Shown here: positions 63,601 to 64,000 of the stretch, in pieces | Layout of the letters: every line of letters starts with the position of its first letter | Position numbering within the stretch: position 1 is the stretch's first letter | Source: Rotaria macrura | Taxonomy: Eukaryota > Rotifera > Eurotatoria > Philodinida > Philodinidae | Length of the DNA stretch: 64,000 bases | Direction: 5' to 3' | Assembly (NCBI GenBank): GCA_900239685.1 | Contig: OENT01000516.1 | Location: forward strand, 1-64,000 | Translations under genes and position numbers: made by a program | Notes under the pieces: model-generated | The model's input: only the letters and a program-made list of their open reading frames with translations | What the model was told of the DNA's origin: nothing | Databases searched by the model: none

Positions 63601-64000
63601 ATCTATGTTTTCATGCTCTGTTGTTGCTTGTAAAAATGAAGTGAATGAAGAATATAATGATGAAAAGTTAGAGAAATCACTTAATGTATGAGCAGATACG
63701 CTTAGATTGTCATAAGTAGTATAATCATGAGAAAATTTCTCTAAACTATTATGAGTGGTGTTCGATATTGACGATAAATTACGAGCAGTTAAATTTTGGG
63801 AGTAAGATTGTAATATTTCTGAAAGACCAATCGTATTATTGATGTTTTCTAATGATATTTCTGGACTGACTGATGATTGTAAATCGAAATCAAATACAAC
63901 TGTTGTTGTATTCTGATCTACTGACAACTTTCTTGTGTCTTGAGAATGCGGCATAAAATCGGTACTGATTTGGATCGTCGTGTTTATATATTCTGAAGAA
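60663..64000 (-). CDS. Mucin-like N-terminal part of a membrane glycoprotein, 5' end beyond window
   Basis: The frame is open through the right edge of the window, so the start is missing. Exon >64000-63492 is Ser/Thr/Asn-rich with many N-glycosylation sequons. Exon 62244-60895 continues a Ser/Thr-rich mucin-like region with a central basic stretch (HRTRKRKTRLS, YRTRKRKTDHW). It then becomes an ordered, sequon-rich domain of about 200 residues ending in a Cys (DRQFCGN). A strong GTAAGG donor ends it, and small phase-matched exons follow at 60842-60756 (ACYSCELTLTES) and 60699-60663. The intron 63491-62245 contains an 846-bp DNA element. A second open frame at 62267-62566 is Ser-rich and might be an alternative exon. 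Together with the EGF/TM part it suggests a heavily glycosylated surface protein. Family not recognised. Confidence 0.65.
62578..63423. mobile_element. Non-autonomous DNA element, 846 bp, inside an intron
   Basis: The left terminus AGGGCCCCCTCCCTC and right terminus (reverse complement AGGACCCCCGTCCATC) are imperfect inverted repeats. Both are flanked by TTA (62575-62577 and 63424-63426). A 3-bp TWA duplication with GGG-CCC-type ends is typical of PIF/Harbinger elements, though TA-duplicating families cannot be excluded. No transposase frame is seen. In the minus-strand gene the flanking TTA reads as a TAA stop at the exact element boundary, which fits insertion within intronic sequence. Confidence 0.5.

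Noticed and set aside
1..64000. CRISPR arrays, operons, bacterial promoters, rRNA and tRNA genes, viral genes
   Set aside because: No regularly spaced direct repeats, no polycistronic layout, and no tRNA or rRNA signature could be recognised; the DNA is clearly spliced eukaryotic sequence. A covariance-model search would be needed to exclude small RNA genes.

Overview
The window is animal nuclear DNA: AT-rich, with split genes whose introns are mostly 40-80 nt with GT-AG ends, plus a few longer ones. Reading exons across matching splice phases recovers several full-length metazoan genes. The small-intron style, the low GC, the divergent orphan rhodopsin-type receptor and the WGR-plus-ankyrin PARP make me favour a bdelloid rotifer (Rotaria/Adineta type). 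That taxonomic call is inference; 'small-genome spiralian or other invertebrate' is the safer statement.

Layout. 1.6-4.5 kb (+): serine hydroxymethyltransferase (4 exons) followed 180 bp later by a pseudouridine-5'-phosphatase-type HAD hydrolase (3 exons). 6.7-8.5 kb (+): an LBX/ladybird homeobox gene with an intron inside the homeodomain. 11.9-13.6 kb: a probable tail-anchored membrane protein (+) facing an orphan tandem-repeat protein (-), stop codons 38 bp apart. 17.1-18.1 kb (-): intronless 7TM receptor. 18.1-28.3 kb: gene-poor, carrying three non-autonomous DNA elements with clear terminal inverted repeats, one hAT-like with an 8-bp target duplication. 28.3-31.7 kb (+): a small signal-peptide/membrane orphan, then a five-exon EEPD1 orthologue (two HhH modules plus an EEP nuclease fold). 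33.4-48.5 kb (-): one 24-exon gene of about 15 kb encoding a predicted 2546-residue poly(ADP-ribose) polymerase: charged N-terminus with basic nuclear-localisation-like clusters, about 20 ankyrin repeats, WGR, PARP helical domain and an intact H-Y-E catalytic domain. 51.6-55.6 kb (+): a four-exon Wnt4-type gene whose signal-peptide exon lies 2.8 kb upstream of the rest. 58.7-64 kb (-): a mucin-like, EGF-bearing type I membrane protein running off the right edge, with an 846-bp DNA element inside one intron.

The genes do not form an operon or a pathway. SHMT and the phosphatase are housekeeping metabolism; LBX and Wnt4 are developmental regulators; the EEPD1 orthologue and the giant PARP both belong to families tied to DNA damage or replication stress and converge tail-to-tail across about 1.7 kb. 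The most noteworthy items are the giant PARP, the EEPD1 orthologue with an apparently lost metal-ligand Glu, the small orphan membrane genes and the set of miniature elements. No CRISPR, rRNA, recognisable tRNA or viral gene was seen.
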